From: an uncultured Lachnospiraceae bacterium | GTDB lineage: Bacteria; Bacillota; Clostridia; Lachnospirales; Lachnospiraceae | DNA: 64,000 nt | NCBI GenBank assembly: GCA_950097145.1 | Contig: CATNCF010000009.1 | Span: 16,931 to 80,930, forward strand | Direction of reading: 5' to 3' | Shown: positions 24,042-32,716 of the stretch, piece after piece | Numbering within the stretch: the first letter of the stretch is position 1 | How the letters are laid out: each line of letters starts with the position of its first letter | Program-made: the position numbers and the translations under genes | The notes under the pieces: generated by a model | The model's input: the letters and a program-made list of their open reading frames with translations, nothing else | What the model was told of the DNA's origin: nothing | Database searches by the model: none

Positions 24042-25422
24042 GTGCTGTTCCTCCATTTACTCGTACCTCTAAAATTCTTCTCGTATGCTCTGTCACCTTA
24101 ACATCTTCACTGATGCGATAACCAATCACCCATAGAATGTGGGTATCATCTGCCAGAAGCAAAATCTGATCCCGCTGATACCCTGGTACTTTTTCATCCA
24201 CAAAATATTTTTTCAGTTTTTTTCGTCTGCCCTGTGCATCGATCACCAGGAAATCCTGTTCTTTTCGGGTTCTTATTCGCATAGTACCTTTTATTTTATC
24301 ATAATCCATCCATTTCGTATACCTGTTTTTGGGAATTTCTTCATTTTGTGGGCAATTCTGGATTAACCGGGTCTGTATTTCATATCCATAAGGAACAGTC
24401 AGGAAACTTCCTTCCTCCGGCACCTTCCATTCCTGTTCCATATTTTTGCGCTGTTCCATTCTTCTTAAAAGTATTCCCTGATGGATCCGCTGCGCCCTCA
24501 TATGTTCAGGAAGCATAAGGATTCTCCCGCTCTGCAGGCAAAACAGCTCCCGCATCTGTGTAACATGGATTTTTGAAATATCACGGCTGCTTCCTGCTGC
24601 TTTTGCAAACGCCTGATACAAAACTCCCTGTAAAATCACTGGCTTTTCCTCCAGAATTTTTTCTGAAATAAAATATCCACCGTCCTCAGCAGTGACATAT
24701 AAATCAAAAGCCCTGTCTGTCAATTCCCCGACAAGTTCGGCAGCCTCTTTCACAGCCGCGGCAGCCTGATACATATGGGCGGCAGCCCTGCAATTAATCT
24801 CCGACAATACTGGCATAACCTGATGGCGTATTTTATTCCGGGTATACAATAACTCCTCATTGGTCTTGTCTACGCAGCAGCTCTGGTTTCGCTCTGCCAA
24901 ATATTTCTCAATTTCCTGACGTTCCACACATAATAGCGGACGGATAATCTTATCCCGCACAGGCAGTATTCCGCACAATCCCCGCAGCCCTGTTCCCCGT
25001 GCCAAATGAAACAGCATTGTCTCTGCACAGTCGTTCTGGTTATGCGCCACAGCCGTCTTATCCGCACCAAATTCCCCCGCAGCCTGCTGGAAATACCCAT
25101 AACGCAGTTCCCTGGCTCCCTCCTCCAGTGACATATTCCGTTCTCTGGCATATTCTATGGCGTCACAATGGAAAATTTTACATGGAATCTGATAACTCCC
25201 GCAAAATTTCTCCACAAATTCTGCATCCCTTTCACTTTCCCGTCCCCGGATTCCATGTTCCACATGGACTGCGCACAGCCTGATTTCAAGCTCCTTACTC
25301 AGTTCCATTAAAATCAAAAGCATACAAAGCGAGTCTGCTCCGCCGGATACTGCTGCAAGAACACAGTCTCCCTTCTCTACCATATGATACTCATCTATAA
25401 AATTTCTTACTTTCTTCTGCAT
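24034..25422 (-). CDS. tilS: tRNA(Ile)-lysidine synthetase
   Basis: A 462-residue enzyme that converts C34 of the CAU-anticodon tRNA-Ile to lysidine so that it reads AUA. The PP-loop SGGADS is near 27-32; the family segments VEHGIRGRESERDAEFV and HNQNDCAETMLFHLARGTGLRGL follow. The C-terminal domain ends with KVPGYQRDQILLLADDTHILWVIGYRIS-type sequence (25 or so residues from the end of the fold). The start at 25422 follows AGGAGACAAAC. It lies between spoIIE and hpt, the usual Firmicute order. Confidence 0.95.
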   Translation of the reverse strand: MQKKVRNFIDEYHMVEKGDCVLAAVSGGADSLCMLLILMELSKELEIRLCAVHVEHGIRGRESERDAEFVEKFCGSYQIPCKIFHCDAIEYARERNMSLEEGARELRYGYFQQAAGEFGADKTAVAHNQNDCAETMLFHLARGTGLRGLCGILPVRDKIIRPLLCVERQEIEKYLAERNQSCCVDKTNEELLYTRNKIRHQVMPVLSEINCRAAAHMYQAAAAVKEAAELVGELTDRAFDLYVTAEDGGYFISEKILEEKPVILQGVLYQAFAKAAGSSRDISKIHVTQMRELFCLQSGRILMLPEHMRAQRIHQGILLRRMEQRKNMEQEWKVPEEGSFLTVPYGYEIQTRLIQNCPQNEEIPKNRYTKWMDYDKIKGTMRIRTRKEQDFLVIDAQGRRKKLKKYFVDEKVPGYQRDQILLLADDTHILWVIGYRISEDVKVTEHTRRILEVRVNGGTAHE

Positions 25423-25456
25423 GTTTGTCTCCTGTATTATTTTATCACTCCGCAAA

Positions 25457-27307
25457 TCATTTTTCCCAGATTCCAGTTACCAGAACTGTCATGTCATCTG
25501 GCACTTTTCCCGCTGTAAACAACAAAATCCTTTCCAAAATCTGTTTTGCCATCTGGCCTGGATTGTTGCACTCAATGGTCTCTAAAATCTCCCGCATCGT
25601 TTCCTCTGGCATGGGAACCCTCAGATAATCCAGTACTCCATCCGAAAGAAGAACAACAAAATCTCCATCCTCTAACTGACGGCTGCTTTTTTCAATCTCT
25701 ATCTGATGAAAAATACCTGCCGGAAGACTAGCAGAAGAAATACATTCTACTTCCTCCCCATGTTTAATAAAAGCCGCTGCCGCTCCTATTTTATAAAACT
25801 CACACGTTCCTGTATACAAATCCATAGAGGCAAGATCCACGGTAGAGAAAATCCCGTCTTCTCCCTGGATAACCATTGCAGAATTCATCATACGAATTGC
25901 TGTTTCTTTCTGAAAACCGGACTCTAAAAACTTCTCTATTAACTCTATCACCATTTCACTTTCCTTACAAGCATTGATTCCCGAACCCATGCCGTCCGAC
26001 AACGCCATAACACATTCTCCCCTTTCCAATTCCAGGAAAGAAAAGCTGTCGCCCGATACCTGTGCATGGTCTTTTGTGAGTCTTGCAACCCCTTGCAGAA
26101 CATGAAACAGTGTATCTTCCTCAAAGGTGAGAAACACTTCTTCCTTTCCCACCAGAGTCCGGGTATATTTTCCTGGAACCATATCACGTTTCAGCCCCTG
26201 GCTTGCCGCCTTTGCCAGTTCTTTTATAGGCACACAGTTCCCCCATTTTGATGACGCCTTAATCTGCAGAGACAGTTTTTCATTATGGCGCTGGTACAAA
26301 TGAATTTGTTTTACCTGGATTCCCCGCTCCTTTAGGCGGTATTTAACAGAAGACAGGAGACGCGCTTCCTGCTGGCTTACATCCCGGTATTCCCTGGCGC
26401 AGTCCTCCATAATATAAGCCATGGCGTCAAGCTGCTCTGCAATGATCCCCCTATTTTCCAGCAAACGATTATACCAGGCAAGATTCAGCCTTGCCTTTTC
26501 AAATATCCCTACCGCCTCCTCCACAATACTGTCCGAATATGGACAGCAGCCTGCCAGTTCTCGGTGCACTTCCTCCTCTGCACTTCCCCGCTTCTGTATG
26601 GAGTGAAACAATCGGAAAAAAAGTTCATACATAGGACTGGTTTCCTCCTGCCAGCAGATGGCGCACTGGTCGCAGCTCATACAGATTTTTCCTGTAATTT
26701 CCTGCTGCATCTTTCCCATTTCTTCCGGTTCAAATTCCCTTTTCATCCCTTCCATTTGAGAGAAAATCCGAGAAAGTCCGCTGAAAGATCTAGCATACGT
26801 CTGAAGCTTTTCTCCATGCTCCGGCGCTGTCTGTCCAGTATCTTTCTTTCCAAAAACATAGAGCAGTCTTTCTTCCAAAAAGATATGGACAACGGGAGAC
26901 AATACCAATACCAGGGTATATACCAGGACAGCTTCCAATACTCCCATCCATATTGCTGCCCGGTTCCGTATCAGCAGCAATTCTCCTGCCATGGTAAGCA
27001 GAAGTACACTGACGGCCGCCGCACCTGCCCCCACATAAATGCGGCAGCTTTTATAAGCCCATTCTGCCAGTTTCACTACCACTCCTGTAATCAGCAGAAC
27101 CATTGTGTACTTGGCCATCGCCTGCACCGAGGTAAACAATGCCATTCCAAAAATACTGAAAATTAATAGCAGCGTTTTATTCACTTCTTCCATGCAAACC
27201 GCAGCAAACACACCCGGTATCAACGGATAACACCCGGCAAACTCCGCTCTGGCTGCAATTGCTGCTGCAAAATACAATGCAATTTCTTTCCATTTCCTTC
27301 TATTCAT
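25457..27307 (-). CDS. spoIIE: Stage II sporulation protein E (SpoIIE phosphatase), short form
   Basis: A 616-residue membrane phosphatase that dephosphorylates SpoIIAA, releasing sigma-F in the forespore, and helps polar septation. The first ~145 residues are hydrophobic, with fewer helices than the ten of Bacillus SpoIIE (827 residues). A regulatory segment with a Cys-rich patch (ICMSCDQCAICW) follows. The PP2C domain is in the last ~220 residues (ALSDGMGSG and VVLLSDGVLDYL, providing metal-site Asps). The promoter upstream has the 21-base spacing of Spo0A-activated promoters. Confidence 0.92.
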   Translation of the reverse strand: MNRRKWKEIALYFAAAIAARAEFAGCYPLIPGVFAAVCMEEVNKTLLLIFSIFGMALFTSVQAMAKYTMVLLITGVVVKLAEWAYKSCRIYVGAGAAAVSVLLLTMAGELLLIRNRAAIWMGVLEAVLVYTLVLVLSPVVHIFLEERLLYVFGKKDTGQTAPEHGEKLQTYARSFSGLSRIFSQMEGMKREFEPEEMGKMQQEITGKICMSCDQCAICWQEETSPMYELFFRLFHSIQKRGSAEEEVHRELAGCCPYSDSIVEEAVGIFEKARLNLAWYNRLLENRGIIAEQLDAMAYIMEDCAREYRDVSQQEARLLSSVKYRLKERGIQVKQIHLYQRHNEKLSLQIKASSKWGNCVPIKELAKAASQGLKRDMVPGKYTRTLVGKEEVFLTFEEDTLFHVLQGVARLTKDHAQVSGDSFSFLELERGECVMALSDGMGSGINACKESEMVIELIEKFLESGFQKETAIRMMNSAMVIQGEDGIFSTVDLASMDLYTGTCEFYKIGAAAAFIKHGEEVECISSASLPAGIFHQIEIEKSSRQLEDGDFVVLLSDGVLDYLRVPMPEETMREILETIECNNPGQMAKQILERILLFTAGKVPDDMTVLVTGIWEK

Positions 27308-27349
27308 CTCTTATCCTCCTTTTTCTGCCGCTCTCAGCGTGCAGGAGTT

Positions 27350-27382
27350 ATTATAAAAAGAGGACACTGAAATGTTTGTCAA
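27350..27382 (-). promoter_or_regulatory. Spo0A-type spoIIE promoter (21-bp spacer)
   Basis: Minus strand: perfect TTGACA (27377-27382), exactly 21 bases, perfect TATAAT (27350-27355). Bacillus spoIIE has the same abnormal 21-base spacing and depends on phosphorylated Spo0A. The plus-strand TGTCAAA at 27377-27383 is one base from a 0A box (TGTCGAA) and overlaps the -35, as required. Confidence 0.7.
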
Positions 27383-27411
27383 AACCGGGACAGGTTTCAA
27401 AAAACTTTTAG

Positions 27412-27457
27412 ACAAAAAATCCCTTAGAATCGCTGCTTATGGCGATTCTAAGGGATT
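27412..27457 (-). terminator. Terminator of the yab/divIC operon
   Basis: Perfect 16-bp stem (27418-27433 with 27442-27457), 8-base loop, followed on the minus strand by TTTTTTG. It insulates spoIIE from the upstream operon. Confidence 0.88.
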
Positions 27458-27498
27458 CAGGCTTCTCAGGAAATTCATGGACGGCCCAAGCCGCAATG

Positions 27499-27846
27499 CT
27501 AATCCTTTTCCTTTTTCTCCTTAAAAATTATCTCATTTTTATGAACAAGCCCCAGTCTGGTCTTTGCTGCCTGCTCGATATATTCTTCGGTATTTATATA
27601 TTTCTCATACTCTTCCAGTTCCTTCTTGCGCTGCTGCTCAGATTCAAGCTGTGCCTGCAGCTCCTGCTGTCTGTTCCCATAAGACTGATTCTTATGAGAC
27701 AGATTAATAATCTGAACAGACATAACCCCTGCCAGAATAAAAACAATCAGGGTAATGCACAATATTCCATTCTTATTTTGTTTTCCTCTTCTGCGCATTC
27801 GGGTTCTCTGTGCACTTGCCTTCCGTGCCTGCTGTTTTCTTCCCAT
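27499..27846 (-). CDS. divIC: DivIC/FtsB-type septum formation initiator
   Basis: A 115-residue single-pass membrane protein. A basic N-terminus (KQQARKASAQRTRMRRRGKQ), one helix (about 31-49), a coiled coil (SHKNQSYGNRQQELQAQLES onward) and a short extracellular tail (TEEYIEQAAKTRLGLV) are the standard FtsB/DivIC layout. It works with FtsL and DivIB/FtsQ in activating septal wall synthesis. Its place after yabQ in the yab cluster matches divIC in Bacillus. Confidence 0.88.
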   Translation of the reverse strand: MGRKQQARKASAQRTRMRRRGKQNKNGILCITLIVFILAGVMSVQIINLSHKNQSYGNRQQELQAQLESEQQRKKELEEYEKYINTEEYIEQAAKTRLGLVHKNEIIFKEKKEKD

Positions 27847-27872
27847 TCAAAACGCCTTTCATTTTTGCTTTT

Positions 27873-28346
27873 CTACTTCTTACACATTCCTATTCTAACT
27901 GCTCTCCAGAATTTTTTCAATTGTTTTTTTAAAAACCGTGAGACTTTTTTTGTTTTTTTTCTCACATGCCCCAGGGGCCTTTTTAGCAGACGGGCTGTCC
28001 AAGCCAAAGGCCGACTGAGCACAAACAGTATCTTTTCTAATAGAAATACACTTCCCTTTACCACCCAGGCACTGAATATCAAGTTATAGAAAAACATCCC
28101 CGCCAAGACGCCGCCAATCACAAAGCCCCGTATGTAACCGCTGTTTTCTCGATACAGCATGGCAAACAATACTACAGCGCTGCCTATCCAAAAAATTAGG
28201 TCTTCACTGCCCACTACCCACAATTTATGTGGAACAAGCCTCCGCAAAATCCGGAGAAGATCATAGACAAGCAGCAGCAATACCCCTGTCAGGAACGCTG
28301 CCAGCAGTACATCGGCTTCTTTTAAAATATCTGCACTGACTTCCAT
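27873..28346 (-). CDS. yabQ: Spore cortex biosynthesis protein YabQ
   Basis: A 157-residue membrane protein with four hydrophobic helices in the first ~110 residues (LLAAFLTGVLLLLVYDLLRILR, about 14-35, is the family signature) and a basic cytoplasmic tail. YabQ is a mother-cell protein of the outer forespore membrane needed for cortex formation. It overlaps yabP by one base and is in the same operon. Confidence 0.9.
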   Translation of the reverse strand: MEVSADILKEADVLLAAFLTGVLLLLVYDLLRILRRLVPHKLWVVGSEDLIFWIGSAVVLFAMLYRENSGYIRGFVIGGVLAGMFFYNLIFSAWVVKGSVFLLEKILFVLSRPLAWTARLLKRPLGHVRKKTKKVSRFLKKQLKKFWRAVRIGMCKK

Positions 28347-28633
28347 TATTTAAACAATCTTCCCAGAAAAGATTCATTTTGCTTTGCAGAAGACTTCACA
28401 TCTGAATAGGTAAGGCTGTCTATTTTTCCTTCAATATCTATTTCTCCCTTTTCCAGTGTCAGGCGGTTTACATGAAGATCATTCCCTTTTATCATCAGCA
28501 TACCCATCTCTGTCTCCAATAAGATCTCTCCCACATCAAAGGATAGTACATCTATAACGCCATTCAGCACTCCGCTTTTCCGGTTGGAGATCATTATCTT
28601 ATGACCGCTCCCTGTCCCAGTTCTCTCTTCCAT
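28346..28633 (-). CDS. yabP: Sporulation protein YabP
   Basis: A 95-residue protein. The repeated beta-strand pattern (HKIMISNRKSGVLNGVIDVLSFD, GDLHVNRLTLEKGEIDIEG, then VKSS tail) is that of the YabP/YqfC family. YabP acts with YabQ in assembling the spore envelope. The ATG at 28633 follows AGGAGG by seven bases; the longer frame includes that binding site. It is first of a yabP-yabQ-divIC run. Confidence 0.9.
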   Translation of the reverse strand: MEERTGTGSGHKIMISNRKSGVLNGVIDVLSFDVGEILLETEMGMLMIKGNDLHVNRLTLEKGEIDIEGKIDSLTYSDVKSSAKQNESFLGRLFK

Positions 28634-28736
28634 CAAAAAACCTCCTTCCATATATCCAGGATCAAGTATGTCCTTTTTAAATATATGAAGAAGGTATGGT
28701 TTTATGCCTTTTTTCTTGCCTTTCCAGTTTGGTCTG

Positions 28737-28976
28737 TTACAGATATTTAAACAGTTCTTTTGCCTCTTCCTTTTTACTGGTATCCTGGATGGAGAGCACC
28801 TCCACTTTCACATTTTTTGTTCCAAAGCCAATCTCAATGGTGTCTCCCACTTTCACGTCCTGGGAAGCCTTTGCCGTCTTTCCGTTGACAGAAACACGTC
28901 CTGCATCACAAGCCTCGTTTGCTACGGTTCTGCGCTTGATCAAACGTGATACCTTTAAATACTTGTCAAGTCTCAT
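28737..28976 (-). CDS. rqcP: S4-domain RNA-binding protein RqcP (YabO/Hsp15 family)
   Basis: A 79-residue protein that is almost entirely an S4 RNA-binding domain (MRLDKYLKVSRLIKRRTVAN, then CDAGRVSVNG). RqcP stabilises peptidyl-tRNA in the 50S subunit during Ala-tailing by RqcH in ribosome quality control. Its place just upstream of yabP matches Bacillus yabO. Seen here as a separate frame with its own stop, 115 bases before HU ends. Confidence 0.88.
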   Translation of the reverse strand: MRLDKYLKVSRLIKRRTVANEACDAGRVSVNGKTAKASQDVKVGDTIEIGFGTKNVKVEVLSIQDTSKKEEAKELFKYL

Positions 28977-29093
28977 CTATATCATATCTCCTTTATCATT
29001 CCTGTTATGCAGCCCTGCCGTGAAGCCTTCTTCCTTCTGTAAGATAAGAAGAAGGCTTTCTCTCGAAAGCCCTCCATAATGTCATAAACTTAA

Positions 29094-29369
29094 TTATGCG
29101 TTAACCATATCCTTTAAAGCTTTTCCTGCTTTAAATTTTGGAGCCTTAGAAGCAGGAATATTCATTTCCTTACCACTCTGAGGATTTCTACCCACTCTCG
29201 CTGCCCGTTCAGAAACCTCAAAAGTTCCAAATCCCACTAACTGGATTTTCTCTCCTTTTTTCAATTCCTCAGCTACAACATCTGTGAAAGCCTTTAATGC
29301 CTTCTCTGCATCTTTTTTGGATAAATCGGTTTTGTCAGCAATTGCTGCAACTAGTTCTGTTTTGTTCAT
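29094..29369 (-). CDS. hup: HU family DNA-binding protein
   Basis: A 91-residue nucleoid protein. The opening MNKTELVAAIADKTDLSKKD, the strand pair around VGFGTFEVSERAARVGRNPQ and the terminal FKAGKALKDMVN are textbook HU. It bends and compacts DNA as a dimer. It has its own strong promoter and an unusually long (about 185 nt) leader. The start follows AGGAGGAATTTTGTC. Confidence 0.96.
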   Translation of the reverse strand: MNKTELVAAIADKTDLSKKDAEKALKAFTDVVAEELKKGEKIQLVGFGTFEVSERAARVGRNPQSGKEMNIPASKAPKFKAGKALKDMVNA

Positions 29370-29561
29370 GACAAAATTCCTCCTCTGGATTTCTCTCTAA
29401 AAATATTATTTCAGTCCATAGCTTATGAAAACTGCCGCCTTCACAATATGGATGGCCATAGGGCCTGTCTCACGGCAAAAGCAATCGTGATCAAATTGTC
29501 TTTACAAAGTAACTGTCGCTTTTTCATTCAAAATTACTCTTCAAGATTACCTACACACATA

Positions 29562-29590
29562 TTTATACTTGTTTTTCTATGGTTTGTCAA
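29562..29590 (-). promoter_or_regulatory. Strong promoter of the HU gene
   Basis: Minus strand: TTGACA (29585-29590), 17 bases, TATAAA (29562-29567). The predicted leader, 29555 to 29370, contains a GGCC/GGCC hairpin near 29452-29466 but no obvious riboswitch. Confidence 0.7.
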
Positions 29591-29645
29591 GAAATTTTCC
29601 ATATTTCCTGGGATTTTTAGGCTCAATCCATGGTTATTCTTCTTC

Positions 29646-30620
29646 CTATTTATATTGTTCGACATTTTGTGCAGTTACAGGTTCAAAAGGCACATATACA
29701 TAGAGTCCATTGTCCATGGCATGCTCCACTTTGCTCAAATCTTCCCCATTGACCAGGGCTTTTACTGCATCCACACATGCGCGTCCCTGTCCAGGCGCTG
29801 ACTGGCACACAGTAAAGCTCATCTCTTTGTTCTCAATGGCCTGGCATCCGCCCTCTGTGGCATCCACTCCAAGAATCAGAATAGAAGACGGATCTATCTT
29901 GTGTTCCTTACAGGACTCAATCACCCCCAATGCCATATCATCATTATTGCTCAGTACGCAGTCCACAGTTCTGCCTGTCTTCAGCACAATATCAAACATA
30001 TTTTTTGCCTTATCCACACTCCAGTCTGCATAATCCACAAAAATATAATTGATCTTTTTCCCGCTTGCATTCAAAACATTTTTTACTGCCTTCGTCCTTC
30101 CATAAGTTGCAGAGTGTCCCCGTTCTCCTTCCAGGATCATAACGTTGAGTTCTTCTTTGGAGGCCAGTTTATCCAGCACATATTCTGCCTGGAATGTTCC
30201 AGCATCCTCTTCATTGGAACCTACATAGACGTACTTTCCCTTTTTCAGAAGTTTTTCATCCGGACAGCTATTAAAAAATACCATAGGAACATCCCCTGCT
30301 GCAATCTCAAGCTGGAGCGCCATAGCCGTATCCGCCGGATTACACAAAATAACATCATATCCCTGTGCCACACCCTCCTCGATATGTTTCACCTGGGTAT
30401 CAGAAGTGCCGTCACCCACCACCAGATCCATCTGTATTCCCTGTTCTTTAGCTGCATTTACTGCCTCTTTTGCAATCATTTCACGAAAAGTATCTGCACT
30501 GGATAAAATCATCAATGCTTTGATATCTCCCCCGCCTTCTCTTCCTGCGCTTCCTCCTTTGCAGCCTGCAAGAAAACAGGTCATCATCACCAACAGAAAA
30601 AACACCGCTGTTTTCTTCAT
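29646..30620 (-). CDS. Sugar-type periplasmic binding lipoprotein next to a chemoreceptor
   Basis: A 324-residue exported lipoprotein. The signal peptide ends in a lipobox (FLAGC, Cys about 20). The mature part is a type I periplasmic binding fold (IKALMILSSADTFREMIAKE; GYDVILCNPADTAMAL; DCVLSNNDDMALGVIESCKE), of the ribose/galactose-binding family. No ABC permease or ATPase gene accompanies it. It follows a methyl-accepting chemotaxis protein by 16 bases, so it may present its ligand to that receptor rather than feed a transporter. The ligand is unknown; sugars or AI-2-like molecules are possible. Confidence 0.85.
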   Translation of the reverse strand: MKKTAVFFLLVMMTCFLAGCKGGSAGREGGGDIKALMILSSADTFREMIAKEAVNAAKEQGIQMDLVVGDGTSDTQVKHIEEGVAQGYDVILCNPADTAMALQLEIAAGDVPMVFFNSCPDEKLLKKGKYVYVGSNEEDAGTFQAEYVLDKLASKEELNVMILEGERGHSATYGRTKAVKNVLNASGKKINYIFVDYADWSVDKAKNMFDIVLKTGRTVDCVLSNNDDMALGVIESCKEHKIDPSSILILGVDATEGGCQAIENKEMSFTVCQSAPGQGRACVDAVKALVNGEDLSKVEHAMDNGLYVYVPFEPVTAQNVEQYK

Positions 30621-30636
30621 TCCTCTCCACTCCTTC

Positions 30637-32622
30637 CTAGAACTTAAACGATTTCACCTGATGTTCCAGTTCCTCTGATGTTGCTGCCAGCGCGTCTGCA
30701 TCATTCGCCACATCCTTACTGTTTTGGGTAATATGGTTGGATTGTGTCACCATATCCTCAGCCGTCTGCAGAATCTCGTCTGTACTCGCCGCCTGTTCTT
30801 CTGAAATAGCTGCCGCATTGGTTGCAACAGAATCTACTTTCTCCACTTTTTCAATCATATCCCGGATGAGTGAATTCGTCTCCCCAATATTTTCAAAAAT
30901 ACTGTTAAATGTAACTACAGCCTGTTCAATGAGTTCACTGCTCTCTTTGATATTTTCCGCACTACTTACTGACTGTCTCACGGCATCTGCAACCAGCTCC
31001 TGCACTTCATGGATCAATTGTTCAATATTGGAAACAGACTCTGTACTTGTAGTTGCAAGCTTGCCGATTTCTCCTGCTACAACTGCAAATCCCTTTCCCG
31101 CTTCCCCTGCTCTTGCCGCTTCAATGGATGCATTTAAAGACAATAAGTTTGTTTCGTCTGCAATATGTCCAATCAGTGAAACAATTGCCGTAATTTCTTC
31201 GGAAGCCGCGCCAACTTTATTCACCGCTTCTTCCAGGCAGGAAATAGAGACGCTGATATTCTCCATGGCGCTTCCAACCTTCTGCATATCTTCTTTTCCT
31301 TTTTGGGATACCAGAACGGTCTCCTGCATTTTTTCTTCTACCCGGACACTGTCCTCTTTCGTATCAGCAACTACCATGGCCAGCATCGTAGCGCTCTCTG
31401 CAATTTCATTTACAGAAATTGAGAGCTGATCCACTGTGGAATTCATCTCTTTCATAGAATCAGACTGAACAATGGAAGCGTCATACATCTCTCTGGAAAT
31501 CTTACTGCTGCCGTCTGCCTGGTTTCCCAATTTATCAGAAATCTGGTAAATATCCTGTATCATAGACCGCATAGATTCCACAAATTTCTGGACACTGCGC
31601 CCCATGGCGGCAATTTCGTCCTTTCCTTTTGCCTTTACCTGGACGGTGAAATCCCCTTCCGCCATCTTGGTAATATCTGCAGTTAGGTTCTTGATGGGGC
31701 GGATAATCATATGTACCATCCGTTCAATCAGGAGTATAATGAAGATAATGGCAGCGCCGCCAATCACAGTCATAATCGTCCGCAGCTTATTCAAATCAGA
31801 GTAAATGGCAGCAGTTGGGACGTCCGATACCATAACCCATTCCGTTCCGCCCACCTCCTGAAACGCTGTCAAATAACCGCCGATTTCTTTGGTTGTGTAA
31901 TCATTTTCAGCCACTGAGCTGGCAATTCCTGCGAACAGCGGATCTTCATCTTTGACATCCAACTGGGTATAGACCCGCTGACTGTCCCTTCCTGCCAGAA
32001 TCGTTCCGTCTGAAATATCAATGAGAAATGTCTCCGCGTCTTCCATTTCTACCATGGAGTTTACCACCAGGCTTACATGCTTCAAGGAAACATCTGCTGA
32101 AATTACCCGAATCTTCTCTCCGCCGTCATTAATAATACCGGAAGCGCTGATGATATTCTCCCCTTCCTCATTGGTATGGGCTGTTCCAAACGCCATGTTA
32201 ATCCTGGATAATCCCTGGGTATACCAGACAGAATCCAGCATACCTTCCGTACTTTTCCCAGACCCCTCCGGTTTCACCAGCTTTCCATCTTCCGATGCCA
32301 CATAGATCCCTTCTGGATAATCTGTACTGTAGCCATAATACTGGTTCAGCAGTTCCTGCAGCTTTGTTTCATCTGGCTTTGTTCCCTCAATATTTTTCTT
32401 AACCATCTCAAAAGACGCCAGATTCTGTAAAAGCCATCCTTCCATTTCTGACACCTGATTTCCAATGGAAGTTTCCAAGAGATTTCTGGCAGAGCGCTCC
32501 ATCATGCCTTTCGAAACCTGATAAGACGCCAAAATTAAAAGAAGCACCATAACCGTTACCACCGGTATGATAGTCCCCAGTAGTTTCGTCTTAATTGAAA
32601 TTTTCCTTTTTCCCCATCTCAT
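30637..32622 (-). CDS. Methyl-accepting chemotaxis protein
   Basis: A 661-residue chemoreceptor. It has an N-terminal helix (about 11-29), a large extracellular dCache-like sensor (about 35-280), a second helix (about 287-303), HAMP (about 305-358) and a signalling domain with the invariant tip ([20 protein letters not shown]). It controls CheA and thus flagellar rotation, so the host is probably motile. It begins a two-gene operon with a sugar-binding lipoprotein. A terminator upstream (32641-32689) isolates it from pgm. Confidence 0.93.
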   Translation of the reverse strand: MRWGKRKISIKTKLLGTIIPVVTVMVLLLILASYQVSKGMMERSARNLLETSIGNQVSEMEGWLLQNLASFEMVKKNIEGTKPDETKLQELLNQYYGYSTDYPEGIYVASEDGKLVKPEGSGKSTEGMLDSVWYTQGLSRINMAFGTAHTNEEGENIISASGIINDGGEKIRVISADVSLKHVSLVVNSMVEMEDAETFLIDISDGTILAGRDSQRVYTQLDVKDEDPLFAGIASSVAENDYTTKEIGGYLTAFQEVGGTEWVMVSDVPTAAIYSDLNKLRTIMTVIGGAAIIFIILLIERMVHMIIRPIKNLTADITKMAEGDFTVQVKAKGKDEIAAMGRSVQKFVESMRSMIQDIYQISDKLGNQADGSSKISREMYDASIVQSDSMKEMNSTVDQLSISVNEIAESATMLAMVVADTKEDSVRVEEKMQETVLVSQKGKEDMQKVGSAMENISVSISCLEEAVNKVGAASEEITAIVSLIGHIADETNLLSLNASIEAARAGEAGKGFAVVAGEIGKLATTSTESVSNIEQLIHEVQELVADAVRQSVSSAENIKESSELIEQAVVTFNSIFENIGETNSLIRDMIEKVEKVDSVATNAAAISEEQAASTDEILQTAEDMVTQSNHITQNSKDVANDADALAATSEELEHQVKSFKF

Positions 32623-32640
32623 GATATCCCTCCTTAGTAT

Positions 32641-32689
32641 GAAAAAAAGTGGAAAAAAGATATTGCTGCTGTCTATCCTTTTCCCACTT
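32641..32689 (-). terminator. Terminator of the phosphoglucomutase gene
   Basis: Stem 32647-32658 with 32678-32689 (one or two mismatches), followed on the minus strand by seven T. Confidence 0.6.
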
Positions 32690-32716
32690 CCTATCTTAAT
32701 CTATTCCTTCTCTATT

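Noticed and set aside
29030..29072. Intrinsic terminator downstream of HU
   Set aside because: A good hairpin exists (GAAGCC...GGCTTTC), but there is no T-run on the minus strand; may be a processing or pause structure only.
30737..31429. 230-codon plus-strand frame antisense to the chemoreceptor
   Set aside because: Ser/Ala-rich shadow of the repetitive helical signalling domain; no binding site.
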